A DNA stretch of 64,000 bases, taken from Chitinophaga pinensis. Lineage in GTDB: Bacteria > Bacteroidota > Bacteroidia > Chitinophagales > Chitinophagaceae. Positions 45,360 through 54,221 of the stretch are shown here, in pieces; within the stretch, counting starts at the first letter, position 1; the number at the start of each line of letters is the position of its first letter. The stretch is taken from positions 26,096-90,095 of the forward strand of contig NZ_VOHS01000021.1 of NCBI RefSeq assembly GCF_007896845.1, given 5' to 3'. The position numbers and the translations under genes were made by a program. Below the pieces are notes generated by a model that ran no database searches, was not told the origin of the DNA, and worked only from the letters and a program-made list of their open reading frames with translations.

Positions 45360-46829
45360 ATGCCATTTCGTGTAAAGCTGTTAAGACATCTACGACTGTT
45401 ATTTATTGCCATTTCTTTATTTGGGTCTTATGAGGCCCGGGCTCAGTTTACTTTAGGCGGCTATTCCAACAGCCAATACGCCGGTATTCATGGTGTCCCA
45501 AACAACCCTGCGATGGCCGCAGGTACACACTATAAATGGGACGTTAACATTGCCGGTATCAATGCTGCTGCCGGTAACACATATATCCGCTTTCCCCGTT
45601 CTATTCTCCTGCATCCTCCTGATTCACTGAGAGACCTGAAGCGGAACCGCGATTACTTCCTCGACACAGCCGCTACAGGCAGACAGTTTGCCTGGGGTAA
45701 CGTAGACGTGATGATGCCATCTGTGCTGTATTCCCTTGATGAACTAAGCTCCGTTGCATTCACCTGGCGTGTACGCTCAATGGTCAATGGTGGTAACGCC
45801 ACGACGGATGTAGCCAACTTCTTTGCACTGGACTTTCCGAATACAAGATTTAACAATCAACGTTACGATATGGAATGGGTAAACGCCAGCTTCCATTGGT
45901 GGAATGAGTTTGGTTTTACTTATGCACGTGTACTGAAAGATGATGGGAATACCGTATTCAAAGCCGGTGCTACATTAAAACTGCTCTCCGGTGTAGCCGC
46001 AGGTTACGCACAGGTAGAAGGCGCCTCCTTTGTTATGCATGACCGTACCAACGGTGAGATCAACGACGGTACCCTGAAAGTTGGCTACAGTGATGGTCTG
46101 GCGAAATGGGAAAGCCCTACCCTGAGCAACTATAAAGTATTCGGTAATATGGGTCTTGGTATGGACGTAGGTATCACCTACGAATGGCGTGAAGTGATTG
46201 ACGGTCTGACCGGCTATGATGACACCCAGTGGAACCCGGAAGCTGATGACTACAGATTGCGTTTAGGCGTATCGATCACCGACCTCGGTAGCATCACTTA
46301 CAAAAAGTCTCCGGACAGCAAAGACCTGGATCTCCGTACAGAAAACATCAACACCAGCGATCTGAGACAACGCAGAGGCGAAAGTGTACAGGCCTACTAC
46401 CGTCGTATCAGCACCTACTTCAACGAACTGCCTGCTGAGGATAAGTTCCGTATGAACACGCCTGCGGCACTGAATCTGATGGCTGACTACAATATCGACG
46501 GCCGCTTCTTCATAAACGCTGCCGGTCGCCTTGCTTTAAACGCCGGTAAATACGATCCGAGCAAAACATATGCGATGTCTTACTTTCAGGCAACGCCACG
46601 TTATGAAGCCCGTCATATCGGTGGCTACCTGCCATTAAGCGTCAACCGTAACGGACAGTTCGATGCAGGTCTTGGTCTGCGTCTCGGTCCGCTCGTAATC
46701 GGATCTACCACCATGTTATCTAACCTCTTCCAGAAGAACAAAAACCGTCTGGATGGCTTCATTGCCCTGCGTATCATTCCTATCAAACGCGGTGAAGGTA
46801 AAGTAGGATGCCCCGGCACCAACTTCTAA
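45360..46829 (+). CDS. DUF5723 outer-membrane-type protein
   Basis: A 489-residue exported protein (signal peptide ending SYEARAQ). The mature part starts FTLGGYSNSQYAGIHGVPNNPA and alternates beta strands with aromatic belts, as in DUF5723 barrels predicted for the outer membrane. Its role is not established. It is followed 86 bases later by folC on the same strand. Confidence 0.82.
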   Translation: MPFRVKLLRHLRLLFIAISLFGSYEARAQFTLGGYSNSQYAGIHGVPNNPAMAAGTHYKWDVNIAGINAAAGNTYIRFPRSILLHPPDSLRDLKRNRDYFLDTAATGRQFAWGNVDVMMPSVLYSLDELSSVAFTWRVRSMVNGGNATTDVANFFALDFPNTRFNNQRYDMEWVNASFHWWNEFGFTYARVLKDDGNTVFKAGATLKLLSGVAAGYAQVEGASFVMHDRTNGEINDGTLKVGYSDGLAKWESPTLSNYKVFGNMGLGMDVGITYEWREVIDGLTGYDDTQWNPEADDYRLRLGVSITDLGSITYKKSPDSKDLDLRTENINTSDLRQRRGESVQAYYRRISTYFNELPAEDKFRMNTPAALNLMADYNIDGRFFINAAGRLALNAGKYDPSKTYAMSYFQATPRYEARHIGGYLPLSVNRNGQFDAGLGLRLGPLVIGSTTMLSNLFQKNKNRLDGFIALRIIPIKRGEGKVGCPGTNF

Positions 46830-46862
46830 GAATTTTACCAACGATATTTATATGAGTTCATT

Positions 46863-46870
46863 TACATTTG
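46863..46870 (+). promoter_or_regulatory. candidate -7 promoter element of folC
   Basis: TACATTTG, exact. A start near 46877 would exclude the TTG at 46868 and support ATG 46910 or 46916. Confidence 0.45.
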
Positions 46871-46915
46871 GGGTCCGGAACAAATCTTGTATTTGTTCCG
46901 GCTTACCAAATGTAT

Positions 46916-48202
46916 ATGAACTACCAGGAAACGGTTGACTACCTCTATCAGCAGCTACCCATGTTCACCCGGGTAGGTGCCAGTGCCTTTAAAAAGGACC
47001 TTCACAATACGATCGAGCTTTGCAAACAGCTCGGCGATCCCCAGCACAAATTCAAATCCATACATGTTGCCGGTACTAACGGAAAAGGCTCTACCAGTCA
47101 TATGCTGGCGGCTGTCTTCCAACAGGCGGGCTACAAAACAGGATTGTATACTTCTCCTCACCTGCTGGACTTCCGTGAGCGGATCCGCATTAACGGAGAA
47201 ATGATATCCAAAGAATTTGTGGTGGAATTCGTTGAACAAATGCAGCCTGCCATCGAAAGCCTTGAGCCTTCCTTCTTCGAAATGACCGTCGCAATGGCCT
47301 TCCAGTACTTTGCACTGGAACAGGTAGATATCGCGATCATTGAAGTAGGTCTCGGCGGCAGATTAGACAGCACTAATATCATCATTCCCGAGCTCTCCGT
47401 CATCACCAATATCAGCTATGACCACATGCATATCCTTGGCAATACCCTGCCGGAAATTGCTTCGGAAAAAGCAGGCATCATCAAGGAAAATGTACCCGTC
47501 GTGATCGCACAGACACAGTCTGAAATTGAGGCTATCTTTACCGATAAAGCAGCATTTCTGGGTGCGCCGATCCATTTTGCGGATCAGGAATGGCTGATAC
47601 AGGAAACGGAATTTGCACAAGGACAGCTAAAGCTGGGCGTGCAACATACACATAGCGGCGATATGAAAACCATCCGGACGGACCTCACCGGTCAGTACCA
47701 GATGAAAAATATTATGGGCGTACTTTCGGCGTGGAAAATCCTGCAGAAAGCAGGTTGGGAACTGCCGGAGCAGACGGTCCTGACCGCGCTGTCTCATGTT
47801 AAAAAACTGACAGGGCTGCGTGGACGTTGGGAGACGGTTGCACATGATCCGCTGACTATCTTTGATGTGGGTCATAATGAAGCAGGGATCACGGAAATTG
47901 TGCAGCAGCTGCAGCATATGGTGTACCGGCATTTGCATATTGTGACCGGGTTTGTGAAGGATAAGGAAGTGAGTAAGGTGCTGCCTTTGTTTCCGGCGGC
48001 GGCGACGTATTATTTTTGTAAGGCGCAGTTGCCACGGGCGATGGATCAGCATGAGCTGGCGGAGCTGGCGCATGGGAATGGTCTGAGAGGGCATGCGTAT
48101 GAGAGTGTGCAACAGGCGTTTCAGGCGGCGAAGCAACAGGCGCATAAGGATGATATTGTGCTGGTGTGTGGTAGCTTCTTCATCGTTGCGGAGGTGATGT
48201 AA
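46916..48202 (+). CDS. folC: bifunctional folylpolyglutamate/dihydrofolate synthase
   Basis: A 428-residue Mur-ligase-type enzyme that adds glutamate to folates. The ATP loop is VAGTNGKGSTSHMLAA; SPHLLDFRERIRING and EVGLGGRLDSTN are family signatures; NISYDHMHILGNTLPEIASE follows. ATG 46916 (MNYQETVDYLYQQLPMF) matches the usual N-terminus; ATG 46910 is only two codons upstream. From about 47880 codon usage shifts to GCG/GTG/GGG-rich, unlike the first two thirds, and this composition continues into the repeat region downstream. The frame is intact. Confidence 0.92.
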   Translation: MNYQETVDYLYQQLPMFTRVGASAFKKDLHNTIELCKQLGDPQHKFKSIHVAGTNGKGSTSHMLAAVFQQAGYKTGLYTSPHLLDFRERIRINGEMISKEFVVEFVEQMQPAIESLEPSFFEMTVAMAFQYFALEQVDIAIIEVGLGGRLDSTNIIIPELSVITNISYDHMHILGNTLPEIASEKAGIIKENVPVVIAQTQSEIEAIFTDKAAFLGAPIHFADQEWLIQETEFAQGQLKLGVQHTHSGDMKTIRTDLTGQYQMKNIMGVLSAWKILQKAGWELPEQTVLTALSHVKKLTGLRGRWETVAHDPLTIFDVGHNEAGITEIVQQLQHMVYRHLHIVTGFVKDKEVSKVLPLFPAAATYYFCKAQLPRAMDQHELAELAHGNGLRGHAYESVQQAFQAAKQQAHKDDIVLVCGSFFIVAEVM

Positions 48203-48220
48203 TTGTATTCATATCTGTTT

Positions 48221-48255
48221 AAGCGGACTGCATAGTTTATGTAGTCCGCTTTTTT
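48221..48255 (+). terminator. terminator of folC
   Basis: AAGCGGACT (48221-48229) pairs with AGTCCGCTT, with a secondary CAT/ATG pair in the loop, followed by six T. Confidence 0.85.
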
Positions 48256-48273
48256 ATGGCTTTTTGTGGTGGT

Positions 48274-48577
48274 GTGTGGGCCGGCAGGGCTTTGAGCATG
48301 TAGACTTTTTGCGGGGAAGGGTATTGCTTCGTACTTGTTGCAGGTTTTATAAAATAGCGTGTGGGCCGGCAGGGCTTCGGTTTCAGCCAGGCCCGCGGAC
48401 TACGCCCCTTTTCGAGATGCGCTATTGGGCGGGGGAAGCGTAGGGGGTATAGGAAGTCGATTGAACGTTGTCAAGCGTGGAGGGCTCTACAATGGGCTAA
48501 GGCCCGCAGGCTCTATCTGAAACCCTCCGCTGTTAGTGCCGGGCTTTGAGCATATAGACTTTTTGTGGGGAAGGGTA
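48274..48577 (+). repeat. G-rich mosaic of two interleaved direct repeats
   Basis: Repeat A, GTGTGGGCCGGCAGGGCTT, occurs exactly at 48274-48292 and 48359-48377. Repeat B, 37 bases with core TTTGAGCATnTAGACTTTTT, occurs at 48287-48323 and 48541-48577 with two differences. A and B overlap in the first copy but are separated in the later ones. Confidence 0.8.
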
Positions 48578-48678
48578 AATGAAACGCTTGTATGTCAGGA
48601 CATCGTTGTTAGTTGATGCTGCTGATATACAAGCGTTGCTTATTTTGAGTCGTGATAGTATCCGCTGTGTTGCTATGT

Positions 48679-49245
48679 CTATGAATGCTGGATCTTTAAT
48701 TCCTTCAGACGCAGTAATGCATAAAACAGGCAGCTTACGTGCAGACTTTGCAGGATTTGATTATCGAGGAGCAGCTTTTCTACGTCTTCGAGATCCATGA
48801 GAACGAGTTCTATTTCTTCGTTTTCGTCAAGGTCTTGATCTTGCACTTTCCTGCCGCCGGTGGCGAGGAACATATGGGTAAGGTTGTTGCTGGAGGCCGG
48901 ATTAGGGGCAACGGCGCCGAGGTTGATGAGTTTATCAAATTCGTAGCCGGTTTCTTCGAGTAGTTCGCGACGCATTGCAAATTCAGGGGATGGATCTGTA
49001 TCGTCCATTGTGCCACCCGGAATTTCAAGGACAGCTTTACCGATGCCTTGTCTGAACTGGCGTACCATGATGATACGACCGTCAGCTGTTACTGCGACAC
49101 AGTTTACCCAGTCGTTGTATTCCAGCACGTAGTAAGGTTCTACGATCTTGCCCTGTGGCGTTTCACATTTATCGCGACGGGCTGTTAACCAGTTGTCTTT
49201 GAAAAGGTACTCAGAACTTAATGTTTTCCAATCTAATGATGCCAT
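48679..49245 (-). CDS. NUDIX hydrolase, ADP-ribose pyrophosphatase-like
   Basis: A 188-residue NUDIX enzyme with the box GGTMDDTDPSP...RRELLEETGYE, one residue longer than the canonical spacing and with Asp replacing the first Glu. The N-terminal beta-strand region and RQFRQGIGKAVLEIPGG are typical of ADP-sugar pyrophosphatases. It is the last gene of a minus-strand group with the DinB protein (18 bases apart) and the ABC ATPase. Confidence 0.87.
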   Translation of the reverse strand: MASLDWKTLSSEYLFKDNWLTARRDKCETPQGKIVEPYYVLEYNDWVNCVAVTADGRIIMVRQFRQGIGKAVLEIPGGTMDDTDPSPEFAMRRELLEETGYEFDKLINLGAVAPNPASSNNLTHMFLATGGRKVQDQDLDENEEIELVLMDLEDVEKLLLDNQILQSLHVSCLFYALLRLKELKIQHS

Positions 49246-49263
49246 GATTCTTCTGTTTATAGT

Positions 49264-49806
49264 TTAGTGCCAGTTATTGCGCTCTTTCAATCTTTCTATC
49301 TGTGCCATATGGTGACGGCCATGCCAGGAATAATTGGCTGCAAGCGTCCTTAAGGCGATCGTTTTACCGCTTTCAGGATGTACAAATGTGCGGGCCCATT
49401 GTTCCGGTGTCAGGTTCTCCATAAGGTTTACCCAACGGGTATGTAATGCATGTAATAAGGTCAGTGAAACGTTAATAGGCGTTTTCTTCACGTCCGGCAA
49501 TTCTGCCCAGGCAGTTTCATTATAGGCTTTAATAGTAGGATTATCTTCTGTGAGGGCCCATTTAAAGCGGGTCAATGCCTGCGTATGACTGTCCACCAGA
49601 TGGTGTACAACCTGGTATACCGCCCATCCTTCGGGTCTGTAAGGAGTGGCTAACTGCGCCTCGTCCAGACTTTGTACTACGATCTCTATCAGGGATGGCA
49701 AGTATCTGATATCGTTAATATAACCTTTCAAAGCGCGGTCTGAGATCTCAGCAGGCGCTTCGAATTTGCCGATAGGGTATTTGAGTTGCTCCAGGTCGAT
49801 GTCCAT
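49264..49806 (-). CDS. DinB-family protein, BstA/YfiT-like bacillithiol transferase
   Basis: A 180-residue four-helix DinB-type protein. Three metal-binding His are plausible in VYQVVHHLVDSHTQ and in WHGRHHMAQI. The length and N-terminus (LKYPIGKFEAPAEISDRAL) match YfiT/BstA proteins, which transfer bacillithiol to electrophiles. Together with bshB1 at 31.8 kb it points to a bacillithiol detoxification pathway. It follows the ABC ATPase by 48 bases. Confidence 0.85.
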   Translation of the reverse strand: MDIDLEQLKYPIGKFEAPAEISDRALKGYINDIRYLPSLIEIVVQSLDEAQLATPYRPEGWAVYQVVHHLVDSHTQALTRFKWALTEDNPTIKAYNETAWAELPDVKKTPINVSLTLLHALHTRWVNLMENLTPEQWARTFVHPESGKTIALRTLAANYSWHGRHHMAQIERLKERNNWH

Positions 49807-49854
49807 AATCGTGTCAGTATGATTTGGGTATTAAAAATCGGAGGGATCAGCACA

Positions 49855-50619
49855 CTAATCTTCTCTCAGGCCCTTACCGGTCATGTGAATAAACACATCT
49901 TCCAGATTGGCTTTCTTCACTTCTTTCTTACGCTCAAATCCGCCTGCTACCAGCTGATCTATCAGGGTGTCAGGAGACTCCAGCGCAATGATACGGCCGC
50001 TATCAACGATCGCGCAGCGATCGCACAGGAATTCGGCTTCGTCCATGTAATGTGTGGTAATAACAACAGTGGTACCCTTGGCGCGTACTTCCTGAATCAG
50101 GTCCCAGAGATTGCGTCTGGCCTGTGGATCCAGCCCTGTTGTGGGTTCATCGAGAAATATGATCTTAGGCTTGTTGATCAGCGTTGTGGCAATGGAAAAA
50201 CGCTGTTTCTGTCCGCCGGAGAGTTCCTTATACTTCGCTTTCGCTTTATCTTCCAGATTGAAGGAGGCCAGCAGTTCTTTAGGATTTACTTCCTGATTGT
50301 ACAGTCCGCAGAACAGCTCTATCAGTTCTGTCAGATTCAATCCGGGATAATACCCTGAACTCTGTAACTGCACTCCTATTAGTTTTTTGATGGATTCCGG
50401 ATCCTTATCCAGATCATATCCGTCAACGGTCACTGTTCCGGAAGTTTTATCCCTTAGTGTTTCAATAATCTCTAAAGTCGTGGACTTACCCGCACCATTA
50501 GGGCCTAACAGTCCGAATATTTCATTTTCGTAGACGTCGAAACTGATCCCTTTAACTGCCGTAAAATCGCCATATTGCTTAACCAGGTCCTTTACTTCGA
50601 TAATCTTCCTCTTTTCCAT
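49855..50619 (-). CDS. ABC transporter ATP-binding protein (ABC-2 type)
   Basis: A 254-residue ATPase with Walker A (LLGPNGAGKST), signature (ELSGGQKQRFS), Walker B (PKIIFLDEPTTGLDP) and the H-loop (VVITTHYMDEAE). It resembles the ATPase of ABC-2 drug or polysaccharide exporters. No permease gene is adjacent on either side, which is unusual for this type; the next genes are the DinB and NUDIX proteins. Confidence 0.88.
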   Translation of the reverse strand: MEKRKIIEVKDLVKQYGDFTAVKGISFDVYENEIFGLLGPNGAGKSTTLEIIETLRDKTSGTVTVDGYDLDKDPESIKKLIGVQLQSSGYYPGLNLTELIELFCGLYNQEVNPKELLASFNLEDKAKAKYKELSGGQKQRFSIATTLINKPKIIFLDEPTTGLDPQARRNLWDLIQEVRAKGTTVVITTHYMDEAEFLCDRCAIVDSGRIIALESPDTLIDQLVAGGFERKKEVKKANLEDVFIHMTGKGLRED

Positions 50620-50735
50620 GGGACTAAATTACAATTCAATTAGGAATTAGGAATTAAGAATTAGGAATTGGGACATAAATGCCCCTGAATCAGGCAATAA
50701 TTTTATTCAGCGATATTGACTTATTTCCAATGAAA

Positions 50736-50771
50736 TAAAAAAAGAGGCGCTTCATTCGCTGAAGCGCCTCT
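50736..50771 (-). terminator. terminator of the CAP lipoprotein gene
   Basis: AGAGGCGCTTCA (50743-50754) pairs perfectly with TGAAGCGCCTCT (50760-50771); seven T follow on the minus strand. Confidence 0.85.
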
Positions 50772-50878
50772 CATAAAAAGCTATCAATTAAGCTCTTAAT
50801 CAATCAGTATTAAGAATATACTCATCCCATTCCCATCTATCTCCGTTGCATTCAATGCTTAATTCCTGAGTGAAATGG

Positions 50879-51409
50879 CTATTTCTTTACGAAGAACTGT
50901 GTAAAATATGTCACCTTTCCTTTCTGGGCAGCACCAATGCCGATCAGGTTAAAGTCACCCAGCATATTCCTACGGTGACCCGGGCTCTTAATCCAGCCAT
51001 CAACTACACCTTTAGCATCCAGATTACCATAAGCTACGTTCTCTCCTACGCCGGATACACCATGAAATTTCAGTGTAACAGCGTCATTACGGATCTCAAA
51101 CTGATCGTGACCAAAGGCTACTTTGCCGGTGGCCATGTTATCGCTGTGCTTCTGGGCCAGCTGTGAGCAGTATGATTCCAGTTTCAGGGGAGGCAGGCCT
51201 TTGGTGGCTCTGAACTCGTTGGTATAATAAAGGATGTCCTTGATCAGTTTTGCGTCGCCATCGGCGGTAGGCTCTTTGCTGGCGGGAGCAGGACCCTCTT
51301 TTACAGTAGTGCTGCTTTTAGCAGGAGCTGCCGATCTGGAACAGGAAAATACGAACAGGTGGAAAGTCAGAAAAAATCCGAATACGGCAAATGTGAGCTT
51401 GCGGTTCAT
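50879..51409 (-). CDS. CAP-domain lipoprotein
   Basis: A 176-residue lipoprotein (lipobox LFVFSC) with a Pro/Ala/Ser linker and a CAP (SCP/PR1) domain. CAP signatures are visible: YTNEFRATKGLPPL, AQKHSDNMA, FGHD, GVGENVAYG and WIKSPGHRRNML, including the conserved His/Glu pairs. The function of bacterial CAP proteins is mostly unknown. ATG 51409 is chosen over 51475: the promoter at 51449-51475 starts transcription near 51442, and the signal peptide begins right there. Confidence 0.87.
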   Translation of the reverse strand: MNRKLTFAVFGFFLTFHLFVFSCSRSAAPAKSSTTVKEGPAPASKEPTADGDAKLIKDILYYTNEFRATKGLPPLKLESYCSQLAQKHSDNMATGKVAFGHDQFEIRNDAVTLKFHGVSGVGENVAYGNLDAKGVVDGWIKSPGHRRNMLGDFNLIGIGAAQKGKVTYFTQFFVKK

Positions 51410-51448
51410 AGTGTGTATGGTAATAGATAATAAATAATTTACATTAGA

Positions 51449-51475
51449 CAAAGATAACCAGTGCTGGTTTAGCAA
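51449..51475 (-). promoter_or_regulatory. promoter of the CAP lipoprotein gene
   Basis: On the minus strand, TTG (51475-51473), a 16-base spacer (a little short) and TATCTTTG (51456-51449), exact. Confidence 0.5.
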
Positions 51476-51509
51476 TAGTTATACCAAAAGCTCATATTTG
51501 CATTTTTTT

Positions 51510-52514
51510 CTAACTATTTACTATTCGTTGCCATACATCCATCATGTTTCTGGACCCTAAAAATATAGGAACACGCTGGTGCAGTTTGGATGGTTTCAGT
51601 TCCAGCAGTCTTTGTCTGCCGGTAGCCATTGCCAATCCGCCTGCCTTTTCCATGATGAATGACATGGGGTTGCACTCATAACATAAACGCAAACGGCCCC
51701 CTGCATATTTTCCAAAAGCCGGATACATGAAAATTCCTCCCTGAATAAGTGTACGGTGTACTTCTGCCACCATACATCCTACAAAGCGATGGCGGTATAT
51801 TTTACCATGTTCGTCTTTGGCGAGGAAATAGTCGATCGCGTTACGGACCTTATCCTCATAGAGATGATAGTAACCTATGTTGACGGAAAAGATGTCGCTC
51901 TCTCCGGGACATTTAAGATTTGGATGGGACAGACAGAACTCTCCTATGGAAGGGTCGAGTGTAAAGCCCTGTACACTGCGGCGGGTGGCGTATACCAGCA
52001 TAGTAGAAGAACCGTAGATGATGTAACCAGCTGCAATCTGTACATATCCCGGTTGCAGGAAATCCTCCAGCTCACACACGGTGCCGGTAGGCGTTAACCT
52101 GCGATAAACAGAAAAGATGGTACCGATAGAGACATTGACATCGATATTACCAGATCCATCCAAAGGATCCAGCAGCACCACGTACTTGGAGTTTTTGGAG
52201 TGCTCGTCGTCAAAGGCAATGAAGTTCTCCTCCTCTTCTGAAGCAACTCCGCAGCAATAAATACTGCTACGCAGAGAGCTGATAAACTGATCATTGGCAA
52301 ATTCATCCAGTTTCTTGACTTTCTCTCCCTGTACGTTGATTTTGCCTGCCTCTCCCAGAATATCAGCAATACCGGCCTTATTGACTTCTACGTTGACCCG
52401 CTTTGCAGCCAGCCCTATATCACGCAATAAACCAGACAATTGTCCTGTTGCTCCGGGGTAATTCCTCAGCTCCTGGATAGTAAACTCATCCAGAGTCATT
52501 ACTTTTCTGTTCAT
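51510..52514 (-). CDS. fbp: class I fructose-1,6-bisphosphatase
   Basis: A 334-residue gluconeogenic phosphatase. Metal and substrate motifs are visible: ASEEEENFIAFD, LDPLDGSGNIDVNVSIGTIF and KYAGGRLRLCYECNPMSFI. ATG 52514 (MNRKVMTLDEF) aligns with the start of known class I enzymes; an in-frame ATG at 52619 would add 35 residues and leave only 72 bases to the divergent aspartate kinase gene. Intact and alone in its transcript. Confidence 0.92.
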   Translation of the reverse strand: MNRKVMTLDEFTIQELRNYPGATGQLSGLLRDIGLAAKRVNVEVNKAGIADILGEAGKINVQGEKVKKLDEFANDQFISSLRSSIYCCGVASEEEENFIAFDDEHSKNSKYVVLLDPLDGSGNIDVNVSIGTIFSVYRRLTPTGTVCELEDFLQPGYVQIAAGYIIYGSSTMLVYATRRSVQGFTLDPSIGEFCLSHPNLKCPGESDIFSVNIGYYHLYEDKVRNAIDYFLAKDEHGKIYRHRFVGCMVAEVHRTLIQGGIFMYPAFGKYAGGRLRLCYECNPMSFIMEKAGGLAMATGRQRLLELKPSKLHQRVPIFLGSRNMMDVWQRIVNS

Positions 52515-52691
52515 ATATAATGGATTAGTTTTCTCATAACTGTGAGCTGCCTCTGGCATTCTCGTCTCATCAGCTAATTTACCGAAAACAGACATTTTAA
52601 TGAAACTGTCATTTTCCACGAAACAAATTTTAAAACAAATTCAAAGTTGTCTTACTTTGCCCCGTATTTTTTCACGGAAGATTAAGCATAT

Positions 52692-53957
52692 ATGAAGGTT
52701 TTCAAATTTGGAGGTGCAAGTTTAGAAAGCGTTGAACGTATTCAACAGGTAGCTACTATCGTACAGTCATTCCCGGATCAGCAGATACTGATCGTGATAT
52801 CTGCGATGGGTAAAACAACGAATGAACTGGAGAAAGTAGCGCAGAACTTCTATCTGCGTAAGCGTGAAATAGCAGCACAGCTGCTACATAACATCGAAGA
52901 GCAACACCTTGAAGTAGCCGATAAACTGCTGGGTACCCGTGATAATCCGGTATTCGAACAGCTACAGCAATTCTTTACGGAAGCTGAATGGACATTGGGC
53001 GAAAAACCGGGCCGCTCATTCGATTACTATTATGATCAGCTGGTAAGTCTTGGTGAACTACTCAGTACAGCCATCGTAAGTGCTTATTTTAATCTGGCGG
53101 GTGTGGCCAATAACTGGATGGACGTTCGTGATGTATTCCGTACAGACGATACCTTCCGCGATGCCAATATCGACTGGACTGTTACAGGACAGAATGTACA
53201 GGAGAAGGTATTGCCACTGTTTAAAAAGGCAAATATCATCATTACACAGGGTTTTATCGGTAGTACTGATCAGAATGAAAGCGTGACCCTCGGTCGTGAA
53301 GGCAGTGACTACTCAGCCGCCGTATTTGCCAATCTGCTGAATGCAGAAAGCCAGACCATCTGGAAAGACGTGGAAGGCCTGAAAAATGCCGATCCAAAGT
53401 TATTCCCCAACACGATCAATATCCCTGAAATTACTTACAGCGAAGTGATCGAAATGGCTTACTACGGTGCACAGGTGATCCATCCAAAGACCATCAAACC
53501 ACTGCAGAACAAGCAGATTCCCCTCTATGTAAAGAGTTTTCTGAATAAAGATCTTCCGGGTACCGTTATCAAGGAAGAAACGGAGACAAAGCAGTTACCG
53601 CCCATCATAGTACTGAAGAAAAATCAGGTACTGCTGACCATCACTTCCCGCAACTTTGACTTCATTACTGAAGACAGGATCAGCGACGTTTATGAGCGTT
53701 TTCACCAGCTCAAAATCAAGATAAATTTGATGCAGAATGCCGCCATCAGTTTCTCCTGCTGTATTGACAATAACCCGGAGAAAATAGAGGCTTTGATGAA
53801 GGCATTACATGATGACTTTAAAATCTCATATAACGAAGGTTTAGAATTACTGACCGTGCGTTATAATCAGGACGGATTGTTGGAAGAACTGAGCAAAGAC
53901 AGAACTGTCTTGTTGGAACAACGATCACTCATCACAATTCAGCGTTTACTGAAATAA
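52692..53957 (+). CDS. aspartate kinase
   Basis: A 421-residue monofunctional aspartokinase, first step of the Lys/Met/Thr pathway. The N-terminal kinase shows KFGGASLESVERIQQ, then QGFIGST and VTLGREGSDYSAA; the C-terminal third contains two ACT-like domains, so feedback control by an amino acid is likely. Which isozyme it is cannot be told. A near-match promoter (TTACTTTG, 52652-52659) lies 33 bases upstream. No riboswitch was seen. Confidence 0.92.
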   Translation: MKVFKFGGASLESVERIQQVATIVQSFPDQQILIVISAMGKTTNELEKVAQNFYLRKREIAAQLLHNIEEQHLEVADKLLGTRDNPVFEQLQQFFTEAEWTLGEKPGRSFDYYYDQLVSLGELLSTAIVSAYFNLAGVANNWMDVRDVFRTDDTFRDANIDWTVTGQNVQEKVLPLFKKANIIITQGFIGSTDQNESVTLGREGSDYSAAVFANLLNAESQTIWKDVEGLKNADPKLFPNTINIPEITYSEVIEMAYYGAQVIHPKTIKPLQNKQIPLYVKSFLNKDLPGTVIKEETETKQLPPIIVLKKNQVLLTITSRNFDFITEDRISDVYERFHQLKIKINLMQNAAISFSCCIDNNPEKIEALMKALHDDFKISYNEGLELLTVRYNQDGLLEELSKDRTVLLEQRSLITIQRLLK

Positions 53958-54016
53958 AATTTCCTACCTTTTTGCAACCTTTTCCCTGCAGGTTCGTCTT
54001 TTAATAAACAACCTGC

Positions 54017-54217
54017 ATGAAAAAGGTATCCATATTTATTATCATAACCCTGGGTATCCTTGCCATTATTGTACTGGAGGGCAGGGCTTTACATCAACTG
54101 CGAACGGAACGAACGGGAGCCAACCCTGAAATGCTTCCATTTTACCTGCTCTGTATCGGATCCGAGTGGGTGATACCCGCTGAGAGTAAGCCATCCCACC
54201 AACAATCTGAGATTTAA
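54017..54217 (+). CDS. small membrane protein (66 aa) upstream of the outer membrane receptor
   Basis: A 66-codon frame with an N-terminal membrane segment (VSIFIIITLGILAIIVLEG) and a polar tail. No family recognised. It starts 59 bases after the aspartate kinase stop and ends 4 bases before the receptor ATG, spacing that suggests co-translation with it. Confidence 0.5.
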   Translation: MKKVSIFIIITLGILAIIVLEGRALHQLRTERTGANPEMLPFYLLCIGSEWVIPAESKPSHQQSEI

Positions 54218-54221
54218 CCTT

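Larger units (their letters stand above)
48203..48678. other. 476-base region with terminator and G-rich mosaic repeats
   Basis: It contains the folC terminator and then two overlapping repeat families (48274-48577). No convincing coding frame was seen, although the plus strand stays partly open. Confidence 0.5.

Noticed and set aside
48579..48800. 73-codon plus-strand frame after the mosaic repeat
   Set aside because: It overlaps the NUDIX gene on the other strand and shows no domain.
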